Source: Oscillospiraceae bacterium (GTDB lineage Bacteria; Bacillota; Clostridia; Oscillospirales; Ruminococcaceae). From it: a DNA stretch of 64,000 nucleotides. Under the pieces are notes generated by a model, which saw only the letters and a list, made by a program, of their open reading frames with translations, did not search any database and had not been told where the DNA came from. Below are positions 40,961-48,265 of this stretch, piece after piece (positions within the stretch are counted from its first letter, which is position 1; each line of letters opens with the position of its first letter). Location of the stretch: contig JAETSQ010000001.1 of NCBI GenBank assembly GCA_021769525.1, positions 1 to 64,000 of the forward strand. Direction: 5' to 3'. The position numbers and the translations under genes were made by a program.

Positions 40961-41133
40961 AGAAACCCCGGCAGGCGCCGCCCGCCGCGGCGTACCGCTG
41001 GCTGTCAAGGCTAAATTATTGGAAAATCCACCGGCATTTCCCACTGATAACCTCCTTTTTTGGGGCGCAAACTGTAGGGCAGAGAGGGACGCGCGGGTGC
41101 CTGTCCGCCGCCCTGCAGGGAGGTGCCGAAAGG

Positions 41134-41328
41134 ATGAACCAGCGGGAACGGGACTGTTGGGAACAGTTTTGCAGAACCGGTCTGATTTCCGACTATCTGG
41201 AGTACCGGAGCGCGGCAGGGTACAGCTGCCGGACTCCGGCGGAGGGGTTTGTCCCTGAGGAGGGGGAGCAGAATGCAGCTTGGGACCAGGGCGGTGGTGC
41301 TCTCGGCCAAAAATCTGGAGGAGCATGA
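41134..41328 (+). CDS. YqzL-like small protein
   Basis: 64 aa ORF directly before recO. The first half, CWEQFCRTGLISDYLEYR, matches the W-x2-F-x2-TG-x5-YL-x-Y pattern of YqzL, a tiny protein encoded between era and recO in Firmicutes. The second half overlaps the recO coding sequence by 56 bp in another frame, so the real functional part may be only the first 30 residues. Function unknown. Position in the era-recO interval is the main support. Confidence 0.6.
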   Translation: MNQRERDCWEQFCRTGLISDYLEYRSAAGYSCRTPAEGFVPEEGEQNAAWDQGGGALGQKSGGA

Positions 41329-42031
41329 CCGGCTGGTGGTGCTCCTCACCGAGGACCTGGGGGTGGTGACCGCCTACGCCAAGGGGGCCCGCCGCCAGAA
41401 GGGGACCATGTCCTCCGCCACCGAGCAGCTCTCCTACTCCGCCTTCCAGCTCTTCCGGAACCGGGAGCACACCTTTGTGGACCGGGCGGAGACCGAGACG
41501 GTCTTCTTTGCCATCCGCCAGGATATGGAGCGGCTGGCCCTGGCCTCCTACTTCTGCCAGCTCTGCCGGGAGCTGATCCCGGAGGGGGAGACCCAGCCGG
41601 AATACCTGCACCTGATGATGAACACCCTCACCCTGCTGGACCGGGGGCAGACGCCCCTCAGCCAGCTGAAGGCGGTCTTTGAGCTGCGGCTGCTGACCAT
41701 GTCCGGGTATATGCCGGACCTGGTGGCCTGCGCCGCCTGCGGGGACTTTACCGGGGAGGGCATCCTCTTTGCCCCCGCGGCGGGAACGGTCTACTGCGGG
41801 GACTGCGCCCCCAAGGCGGGGAATACCCCCCTGATGCCCCTGGAGCCGGGGGTGTTCCAGGCCATGCGCCACATCATCTACAGCGATTTCGGCAAGCTCT
41901 TCTCCTTCCGCCTGCCGGCGGAGGGGCTGGAGCGCCTGGCCGCCGCCAGCGAGGCCTACCTCCTGGCCCAGGTGGAGCGGGTGCTGCCCGCTTTGGACTT
42001 CTATAAAACCATCAAAGCGCCCATCCTGTGA
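41273..42031 (+). CDS. recO: DNA repair protein RecO
   Basis: 252 aa, ATG after GGGGGAGCAG; the ORF-track start eight codons earlier lacks good spacing. The N-terminal OB fold (RAVVLSAKNLEEHDRLVVLLT) and the helical, zinc-containing C-terminus with CAAC and CGDC pairs are typical. RecO anneals SSB-coated single strands and loads RecA with RecR. The next gene begins 17 bp later. Confidence 0.95.
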   Translation: MQLGTRAVVLSAKNLEEHDRLVVLLTEDLGVVTAYAKGARRQKGTMSSATEQLSYSAFQLFRNREHTFVDRAETETVFFAIRQDMERLALASYFCQLCRELIPEGETQPEYLHLMMNTLTLLDRGQTPLSQLKAVFELRLLTMSGYMPDLVACAACGDFTGEGILFAPAAGTVYCGDCAPKAGNTPLMPLEPGVFQAMRHIIYSDFGKLFSFRLPAEGLERLAAASEAYLLAQVERVLPALDFYKTIKAPIL

Positions 42032-42048
42032 CAGAAAGGAGTTTTCCT

Positions 42049-43038
42049 ATGCCCATCCAGAAGCATAAGCTCCCCCTGCTCCAAAAGCTCCTTCTTGCCG
42101 AGACCGACGAGGATCACCCCCTGACCCTGGAAGAGATCATCCGGGAGCTGGGGCGGCAGGGGATCACCGCCGAGCGCAAGAGCCTCTACCACGACCTGGA
42201 CGTGCTGCGGGACTGCGGCCTGGACATCATCTGCACCCGCAGGGAGGGGCACACCGTCTACTTTGTGGGGGAGCGGGAGTTCCAACTGCCGGAGCTGAAG
42301 CTCCTGGTGGACGCGGTGCAGTCCTCCCGCTTCATCACCAGGCACAAGAGCGAGCAGCTCATCCGCAAGCTGGAGCACCTCACCAGCCGCCATCTGGCGG
42401 GGCAGCTCCGGCGGTCGGTGTATGTCTCCGGCCGGGTGAAGACCACCAACGAGCGCATCTACCTCAATGTGGACGCCATCCATACCGCCATCGCCCAGGG
42501 CAAGAAGATCGCCTTCCGGTACTTTAAGTACGATGCCGGCCGCAAGAAGATCCCCCAGAACCACGGGGAGGAATACGTTGTCAGCCCCTACGCCCTCACC
42601 TGGGGGGAGGAGAACTACTACCTCATCTGCCACTACCCCAAGTACGGCATCACCAACTTCCGGGTGGACCGGATGGACCGCGCCCGTGTGCTGGAGGAGG
42701 ACGCACTTCCCTCCCGGCAGGCGGGGGGCGGGAACGAGCTGGACCTCTCCCAGTACAGCCAGCGGACCTTCGGGATGTACAACGGCCCCCTGCGGGAGCT
42801 GGAGGTGCAGTTCGCCGGCCACCTGGCGGAGGCGGTGCTGGACCGGTTTGGGGATGCGGCTTTCCTGGTGGACCGGAAGGACGGGACCTTCGTGGCCACC
42901 TTCCGGGTGAAGATCAGCCCCATCTTCTTTGGATGGCTGATGAACTTCGGCACCGACGCCAAGATACTGGCCCCGGCGGATGTGGCCCGCCAGTACGCCC
43001 AGGCCGCCCGCGGGGTGGCGGAGATGTACGAGCAATAG
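42049..43038 (+). CDS. WYL-domain transcriptional regulator
   Basis: 329 aa. An N-terminal HTH_11-type winged helix (about 10-65, LTLEEIIRELGRQGITAERKS, LYHDLDVL) is followed by a WYL domain (about 135-215, the motif region reading ENYYLICHY) and a WCX-like C-terminal domain. WYL regulators bind nucleic acid or nucleotide-like ligands and often control DNA-damage or phage-defence genes. The ATG at 42049 follows AAAGGAG. It is cotranscribed with recO by spacing; its target is unknown. Confidence 0.92.
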   Translation: MPIQKHKLPLLQKLLLAETDEDHPLTLEEIIRELGRQGITAERKSLYHDLDVLRDCGLDIICTRREGHTVYFVGEREFQLPELKLLVDAVQSSRFITRHKSEQLIRKLEHLTSRHLAGQLRRSVYVSGRVKTTNERIYLNVDAIHTAIAQGKKIAFRYFKYDAGRKKIPQNHGEEYVVSPYALTWGEENYYLICHYPKYGITNFRVDRMDRARVLEEDALPSRQAGGGNELDLSQYSQRTFGMYNGPLRELEVQFAGHLAEAVLDRFGDAAFLVDRKDGTFVATFRVKISPIFFGWLMNFGTDAKILAPADVARQYAQAARGVAEMYEQ

Positions 43039-43187
43039 CCTGACACAAAGGGCCGCAGCAAACGGATGCCCACATGGAAGAAGCGAAAAAGAGGAAACAG
43101 AAAAGGGCCGCTATCCAGCCGGGTGGCGGCCTCGGCCTGTGGGGGAGACCATTGAGGCCACCTCCGGAACAGTCCGCGCCATCCGGA

Positions 43188-43216
43188 TTGAACCGGAGGG
43201 GGATCTGTAGTACAAT
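43188..43216 (+). promoter_or_regulatory. Promoter of the M23 peptidase gene
   Basis: TTGAAC, 17 bp, TACAAT, about 70 bp before the start codon. Confidence 0.65.
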
Positions 43217-43285
43217 AATAAAAAGCAAAATTTCCCCGCTCTGCCAAGGGAAAAGCGAATTGAAGAGAAGAAAGGAACCTTCCCG

Positions 43286-44587
43286 ATGAAATATTTTCTG
43301 GCGATCCTTTTGGCGCTGCTCCTGGTCCTGGGGGCCGCTGCCTTGGTCCTGGCTATCGGCTGGCGGGAGGAGACCATCCCTCCGCCCTCCTCCTCGGCGG
43401 TGCTCCAGTCCCTGCGGAAGGAGGCCCTCACACCGGTGCTGAAGCTGGAGGGAACGGTGGTCCGGCCGGGGGTCGTGGCGCGGGGAGAGGAGACGGTCCC
43501 GGACAGCCTTTCCGGGATCTGCGGCAGCGCCACGGTCCGGGAGGAAGGGACCCTGCCGGAGATCTCCTTCGGCCAGCAGCCGGACCGGGTCACCGCCGCC
43601 CTCCGCCGGGAGGATGCCGGAGAGGGGGAGACCCTCCTTTTTACCGGGACGCTGGAGGAACTGGCGGAGATGGACACACCGGCCAACGGCAGCTACCTGC
43701 TGGACCTCTGGGCTGTTTGGGACGGGGAGGAAGAGGGCTTTTGCGGGACGGCGGGATACCGTGTCGCCCTTACCTATGAGCTGCCCATCCGGCTGACCGT
43801 CGACCGCCAGGAGCTGCCCCAGGGGTATTTCTTCCTCCTGCGGGCCAGCAATCTCCCGGAGGGGGTGGAGGAGGTCACCGCCACCACCGACATTGAGTTT
43901 ACCCCCACCTTCTACCCCTACCAGGGGGAGATGGTGGCCCTGATGCCCGCGCGGTACAACCGCAGCGCCGGGGAGTACCATATCACCCTCACCGCCGGGG
44001 AGGAGAGCCGGGACTTCACCATCAACGTGACCGACGGGGGCTTTGCCGTATCGGTCCAGCAGTTCGAGGTGGACCCGGAGATCGCCAATTCCACGGTGAA
44101 CAGCCCGGAGGCCAACGCCGTCTACACCCAGGTGACCCGTCCCCTGAAGCAGATGGGGGATCCGGAGAAATACTGGGAGGGGCCCTTTATCCTGCCCCTG
44201 GATCCCAAATACAAGACCTCCAGCAGCACCTTCGGCCGCATCCGGATCATCAACGGGGTCTGGGAGCAGCACGCCGGCATCGACTACCCCGCCCCGGAGG
44301 GCACCCAGGTGTGGGCCCCCAACAACGGCCGTGTGCTTTACGCCGATTTCCTCCAGCTGACAGGGAATACCATCTGCATCGAGCACGGCTTCGGCCTCAA
44401 GAGCTGGTACTACCACCTCAGCGCGGTGGAGGTGGAGGCCGGGCAGATGGTGAAGACCGGCGACCCCATCGGGCGGGTGGGCACCACCGGGTTTTCCACC
44501 GGGCCGCACCTGCACTTCACCATGTCCGTCAACAACGTCTATGTCAACCCGGAGCAGTGCCTGGGGGAGGATGTCCTGGGGGAGTGA
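43286..44587 (+). CDS. M23-family (LytM-type) cell-wall peptidase
   Basis: 433 aa. An N-terminal signal anchor (about 3-25) precedes about 270 residues of uncharacterised beta-rich extracellular sequence and a C-terminal LytM domain (about 325-425). The zinc ligands appear in HAGIDY (HxxxD) and HLHF, with the intervening IEHGFGLKSWYYHLS motif. It should cleave peptide cross-links in peptidoglycan and act at the outer membrane face. AAGAAAGGAACC precedes the ATG. It appears monocistronic. Confidence 0.93.
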   Translation: MKYFLAILLALLLVLGAAALVLAIGWREETIPPPSSSAVLQSLRKEALTPVLKLEGTVVRPGVVARGEETVPDSLSGICGSATVREEGTLPEISFGQQPDRVTAALRREDAGEGETLLFTGTLEELAEMDTPANGSYLLDLWAVWDGEEEGFCGTAGYRVALTYELPIRLTVDRQELPQGYFFLLRASNLPEGVEEVTATTDIEFTPTFYPYQGEMVALMPARYNRSAGEYHITLTAGEESRDFTINVTDGGFAVSVQQFEVDPEIANSTVNSPEANAVYTQVTRPLKQMGDPEKYWEGPFILPLDPKYKTSSSTFGRIRIINGVWEQHAGIDYPAPEGTQVWAPNNGRVLYADFLQLTGNTICIEHGFGLKSWYYHLSAVEVEAGQMVKTGDPIGRVGTTGFSTGPHLHFTMSVNNVYVNPEQCLGEDVLGE

Positions 44588-44666
44588 GGGGCTTGCGGCC
44601 GGCCGGGGCCTCGCAGGGCGCGTTTTGAAGCCAGCCGCCGCAAAGCCGCGGCTCTTGGGCCGGGAT

Positions 44667-44703
44667 GGGCAACGCCCCGGATCGGCAAAAACAGCGTGTT
44701 TGG
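44667..44703. repeat. Promoter-upstream repeat, family E, copy 2
   Basis: GGGCAACGCCCCGGATCGGC then AAAAACAGCGTGTTTGG, 12 bp before the -35 of the ECF gene promoter. Confidence 0.65.
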
Positions 44704-44715
44704 TCATATCCCCTC

Positions 44716-44744
44716 TTTACAAATCCCCGTTTTTCTGCTATGCT
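44716..44744 (+). promoter_or_regulatory. Promoter of the ECF S-component gene
   Basis: TTTACA, 17 bp, TATGCT. Confidence 0.65.
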
Positions 44745-44749
44745 ATAAA

Positions 44750-44905
44750 GCAGAGACGGCGGCTAAGAAGGCCGCCGGGAGGTCCCTGCCTCCTGCGCCC
44801 CCGAAGGGGCTTTCCGTACGCAGAATCAGCAATGGAAGAGGACAAGGCCACGAAGGCGTTGCCGGAGGAACCGGCGGTGTTTTCGCGGCCTTTTTTCTTT
44901 TCGGA
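44750..44905 (+). promoter_or_regulatory. Structured 5' leader, riboswitch/attenuator candidate
   Basis: About 170 nt between promoter and start with several GC stems: GGCGGC/GCCGCC, CCCC-GAA-GGGG, GCCACGAAGGC and TTGCCGG/CCGGCGG, then a T-rich segment before CAGGAGG. I compared it from memory with TPP, FMN, cobalamin, preQ1, THF and lysine riboswitch cores and found no match. Confidence 0.4.
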
Positions 44906-44921
44906 ACAGGAGGCTTTTCCA

Positions 44922-45476
44922 ATGAATCAAAAGACAAAGGACCTTGTTTTTGCCGCTCTCTGTGTGGCCCTGGGGCTCATCGTCCCCCAGGTGTTCCACC
45001 TCATCCCCTTTGTGGGGGCCGTCCCCAACCTGGGGGGCGTGTTCCTGCCTATGCACATCCCGGTGCTTCTTTGCGGCTTCCTCTGCGGATGGAAGTACGG
45101 GGCGGCCTGCGGGGCCATCGTACCCTTCCTCTCCTCCGTCGTCACCGGGATGCCGGTGCTGTGGCCCCAGGGTGTCTCCATGATCTTTGAGCTGGCGGTC
45201 TACGGCCTGGTCACCGGCCTGCTTTACCGGGGGCTGGGGCGGAATGTGTATCTTTCCCTCATCGCTGCCATGGCGGCGGGGCGCGTCGTTTCCGGCGTGG
45301 CTAAGGCGGTGTTCTTCGGCATGGCGGGCAAGCCCTTCGGTATGGCGGCCTTTATCAGCGGCGCCTTCACCACCGCCGTTCCGGGCATCATCCTCCAGCT
45401 GATCCTGCTGCCGGTGCTGGTGACGGCCCTGGAAAGGGCCGGGGCTGTCCCCGCCCGCAAGAAAGCGGCGGCCTAA
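44922..45476 (+). CDS. ECF transporter substrate-binding (S) component
   Basis: 184 aa, six membrane helices. The start follows AACAGGAGG. It has the ECF S-component pattern: an Ala-rich first helix (VFAALCVALGLIVPQVF), LPMHIPVLLCGFLCGWKYG and a conserved second half with AGRVVSGVAKAVFFG. S-components bind a vitamin or precursor with high affinity and share the EcfAA'T module, which is not in this window. The ligand cannot be assigned from sequence; the long structured leader suggests ligand-dependent expression. Confidence 0.87.
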   Translation: MNQKTKDLVFAALCVALGLIVPQVFHLIPFVGAVPNLGGVFLPMHIPVLLCGFLCGWKYGAACGAIVPFLSSVVTGMPVLWPQGVSMIFELAVYGLVTGLLYRGLGRNVYLSLIAAMAAGRVVSGVAKAVFFGMAGKPFGMAAFISGAFTTAVPGIILQLILLPVLVTALERAGAVPARKKAAA

Positions 45477-45553
45477 AAATAAGAGCTCGCTCGAAAATTC
45501 CGGGGCGTCCGGCGTGGGAGGAACGAACCTGCCGGAACCAATCCCTGGGCAGC

Positions 45554-45586
45554 AAAAAGCAGGACCCTTTTCGGGTCCTGCTTTTT
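45554..45586. terminator. Bidirectional terminator between the ECF gene and rplL
   Basis: AAAAAGCAGGACCC pairs with GGGTCCTGCTTTTT, ideal in both directions. A second small CAGCCG/CGGCTG hairpin follows at about 45596-45617. Confidence 0.93.
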
Positions 45587-45660
45587 GTGGTGCGTCAGCC
45601 GGAAAAAAACGGCTGGCAGCGAGCTTTTTCGTTTTGTCTTTGGGGACGGAGCGCAGATTT

Positions 45661-46035
45661 TTACTTCAGCTCCACCTTGGCGCCGGCTTCCTCCAGCTTC
45701 TTCTTCAGCTCCTCGGCCTCGGCGGTGGGGACAGCCTCCTTGATGGGCTTGGGGGCGCCGTCTACCAGCTCCTTGGCTTCCTTCAGGCCCAGGCCGGTGA
45801 TCTCCTTCACCAGCTTGATAACGGGCATCTTGGAAGCACCGGGATCCACCAGGACCACATCGAACTCGGTCTTGGCATCGGCAGCGGGGGCGGCAGCGGC
45901 GGGGCCGGCCACCATGACGGGAGCGGCGGCGGAAACGCCGAACTCCTCCTCGATGGCCTTGACCAGCTCGGCCAGCTCCATAACGGTCAGGGTCTTTACT
46001 TCTTCTACAAATTTTGTGATCTTCTCAGAAGCCAT
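45661..46035 (-). CDS. rplL: 50S ribosomal protein L7/L12
   Basis: 124 aa. The N-terminal dimerisation helices ([21 protein letters not shown]) and Ala-rich hinge (about 33-52) precede the C-terminal domain [20 protein letters not shown] and [21 protein letters not shown]7/L12 forms the flexible stalk that recruits translation factors. AGGAGGTAAATTGTA precedes the ATG. It follows rplJ by 35 bp in one operon. Confidence 0.98.
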   Translation of the reverse strand: MASEKITKFVEEVKTLTVMELAELVKAIEEEFGVSAAAPVMVAGPAAAAPAADAKTEFDVVLVDPGASKMPVIKLVKEITGLGLKEAKELVDGAPKPIKEAVPTAEAEELKKKLEEAGAKVELK

Positions 46036-46070
46036 TACAATTTACCTCCTATGATCGGTTTTTTGTTTTG

Positions 46071-46610
46071 TTATTCGGCGGCGGGGGCCTCAGCGGGGGC
46101 AGCGGCGGCGCCCTCGGACTGCTTCTCGGCCACGGCGTTCAGGGCCACGGCCAGGCCGCGGATGTTGCCGTTGAGGGCTATGCACAGCATGGTGAGCAGC
46201 TCGTTCTTGCCGGGGAGCTTGGCGACCCGCTCCACTCCGGCGGCGTCCAGCACTTCCTTTTCCATAAAGCCCGCTTTGATGGTGAATTTGCCCTTGGAAT
46301 CCTCGGCAAACTTGTGGAGGATCTTCGCGGCGGCGATGGGGTCCTCCTCGGAGAGGGCGAAGGCGGTGGTGCCGGTCATGGACTCCGCCAGGGCGGAAAA
46401 ACCGGTGCTCTCCGCGGCGCGGCGCATGATGTTGTTCTTGATGACGGCGTAATGGACGCCGGCCTCACGCAGCTCCTTGCGCAGCTTGGTGTCGTCCGCC
46501 ACGGTGATGCCGCGGTAGTCCACCAGGACACCGGCCACGGATTTTTCGATGCGGGCCTTCAGGGCGTCCACCTGCTCCTGCTTCGCCTGGATGATATTCT
46601 TGTTAGCCAA
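46071..46610 (-). CDS. rplJ: 50S ribosomal protein L10
   Basis: 179 aa with L10 signatures: KQEQVDALKARI, VLVDYRGITVADDTKLRKEL and VHYAVIKNNIMRRA. The C-terminal Ala-rich helix binds L7/L12. The start is a TTG preceded by GGAGG at 9 bp; no ATG lies in reach, an unusual start for a ribosomal protein. L10 with L7/L12 normally represses its own operon by binding the leader, and a matching leader precedes it here. Confidence 0.98.
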   Translation of the reverse strand: MANKNIIQAKQEQVDALKARIEKSVAGVLVDYRGITVADDTKLRKELREAGVHYAVIKNNIMRRAAESTGFSALAESMTGTTAFALSEEDPIAAAKILHKFAEDSKGKFTIKAGFMEKEVLDAAGVERVAKLPGKNELLTMLCIALNGNIRGLAVALNAVAEKQSEGAAAAPAEAPAAE

Positions 46611-46805
46611 AATCGTTCACCTCCCGATCGTTCAGTTCTAAACAAAAAAGCTCCTTCCAACGCACCGTGGAAAGAGCGTGACCGGAAAGTCCGGCCTCCC
46701 TTGGGAGGCGGGCTTTGTATCGCAACACGTCAATTCCTCGGCAGGCGGTTGGCACCATTATGCCCCCAAAAGACGGGGACACCTGCTGTCTTTGGATGAA
46801 CAGCT
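46611..46805 (-). promoter_or_regulatory. L10-type leader with transcription attenuator
   Basis: The rplJ transcript begins near 46804 and contains a long stem-rich leader. It ends in the hairpin GCTCTTTCCA...TGGAAGGAGC followed by TTTTTT (46676-46644), directly before the rplJ ribosome site. This is the layout of the Firmicute L10 leader, in which the L10-L12 complex favours the terminator. Confidence 0.8.
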
Positions 46806-46810
46806 CCTAT

Positions 46811-46839
46811 ATTATACGGAAAAGGGGACGGAAAGTCAA
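46811..46839 (-). promoter_or_regulatory. Promoter of rplJL
   Basis: Minus strand TTGACT, 17 bp, TATAAT. The -35 overlaps the last codons of the AGCS gene. Confidence 0.85.
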
Positions 46840-48149
46840 GGGGTCTGGCCGGCTTTTTTGCGAGAGTTTTTCCATTCCAGGGTCCGGCCCCGCACCACCC
46901 GCCAGAGGGCGGCCACCCCGATGAGGTTGGGGACCATCATGGCGCCGTTCAGGAGGTCGGAGAGGCTCCACACCAGGGTGAGGCGGGCAGGGGCGGCCAG
47001 GACCATCACCAGGAGGTAGCAGAGGCGGTAGAGGGTGACGGCCCTCCGGCTCTCCCCGGTGAGCCAGGAGACGGCCCGCTCCCCATAGTAGCCCCACCCT
47101 AGGACGGTGGAGAAGGCGAAGAGGAGGATGGAAAGGCTCACCACCCGGCCCCCCAGGGGGCCCAGGGCGGCGGAGAAGACGGCGGAGGTGAGGGCGGCCC
47201 CGTCCAGGCCGGAGCGCCACAGGTCCCCCCCGGAGAGGATGACCAGGGCGGTGAAGCCGCACATGAGGATGGTATCCACAAAGACCTCCAGGATGCCCCA
47301 GCAGCCCTGTTCCGCCGGGCTCCGGGCCGCCGCCCCGGCGTGGGCGATGGGGGCGGAGCCCAGGCCCGCCTCGTTGGTGAAGACGCCCCTGGCTACCCCG
47401 AAGTGGACCGCCCGGCGCACGGTGTACCCCGCCGCGCCCCCTGCCGCCGCCTGGGGGGTGAAGGCGCACCGGAGGATGAGGGACAAGGCGCCGGGGACCG
47501 CCGCCGCGTTTTTCACCAGCACCAGCGCCCCGGCCCCCAGGTAGAGGAAGGCCATCAGGGGGACGAAGGCGGCGGCAAAGGCCCCGATCCGCCGCAGGCC
47601 CCCCATCATCACCAGGCCGGCCAGCAGGGCCATAGCGCAGCCGGTGAGGAGGGGCGGCAGGCCGAAATCCTGGGCCATGGTCTGGGCCACCGCCCCCACC
47701 TGGGCGGCGTTGCCGATGCCGAAGGAGGCCAGGGCGCAGAAGAGGCAGAACACCCCCGCCAGCCAGGGCATCCCCAGCCCGCGGGCGAGGTACTCCATGG
47801 GCCCCCCGTGCCAGCGGCCCTCCCGGTCCCGGCTGCGGTATTCCACTGCCAGCAGCACCTCGGCGTACTTGGTGGCCATCCCCAGCAGGGCGGAGCACCA
47901 CATCCAGAAGACCGCCCCCGGTCCCCCGGCCACGATGGCGGTGGCCACCCCGGCGATGTTCCCGGTGCCCAAGGTGCCGGCCAGGGCGGTGGAGACCGCC
48001 TGAAAGGGGCTGATGCCGTCCTCCCGCCGCCCCCGCCGGCGGAAGAAGGAGCCCAGGGTGGCCCGCAGCACCAGTCCCGGCCGCCGCAGGGGCAGGAACC
48101 CCGTCACCAGGGAGAGCCACAGCCCCGCCCCCACCAGAAGAAACACCAT
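46836..48149 (-). CDS. Sodium:alanine symporter, AGCS family
   Basis: 437 aa, about 10-11 membrane helices. The AGCS signatures GTGNIAGVATAI and GGPGAVFWMW (about 61-82) and FGVARGVFTNEAGLGSAPIAHA in the middle are present. It imports alanine or glycine with Na+. GGGGAGG precedes the ATG. No terminator separates it from rplJL, whose promoter sits in its last codons. A plus-strand shadow ORF of 295 aa and a minus-strand one of equal length are rejected. Confidence 0.96.
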   Translation of the reverse strand: MVFLLVGAGLWLSLVTGFLPLRRPGLVLRATLGSFFRRRGRREDGISPFQAVSTALAGTLGTGNIAGVATAIVAGGPGAVFWMWCSALLGMATKYAEVLLAVEYRSRDREGRWHGGPMEYLARGLGMPWLAGVFCLFCALASFGIGNAAQVGAVAQTMAQDFGLPPLLTGCAMALLAGLVMMGGLRRIGAFAAAFVPLMAFLYLGAGALVLVKNAAAVPGALSLILRCAFTPQAAAGGAAGYTVRRAVHFGVARGVFTNEAGLGSAPIAHAGAAARSPAEQGCWGILEVFVDTILMCGFTALVILSGGDLWRSGLDGAALTSAVFSAALGPLGGRVVSLSILLFAFSTVLGWGYYGERAVSWLTGESRRAVTLYRLCYLLVMVLAAPARLTLVWSLSDLLNGAMMVPNLIGVAALWRVVRGRTLEWKNSRKKAGQTP

Positions 48150-48208
48150 CTCCCCGCCTCCCCGCTCATAGTTTATATAATCCTATGGGGGAGCGGGGTG
48201 GTTCATGC

Positions 48209-48236
48209 AAAAAGAGCCCCCGTGTAGGGGGGCTCC
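48209..48236 (-). terminator. Terminator of the aconitase-family gene
   Basis: Minus strand GGAGCCCCCC...GGGGGCTC stem followed by TTTTT, about 30 bp after the stop. Confidence 0.9.
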
Positions 48237-48265
48237 GGAAGCTGATTGGAAGAGGAAAAAGTGCT

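Noticed and set aside
44750-44905. TPP, cobalamin or FMN riboswitch before the ECF gene
   Set aside because: None of the conserved core sequences is present; kept only as an unclassified structured leader.
46807-48120. 437-aa minus-strand ORF in a second frame over the AGCS gene
   Set aside because: Same strand and length but Pro/Gly/Arg-rich without family motifs; the other frame has the full AGCS signatures.
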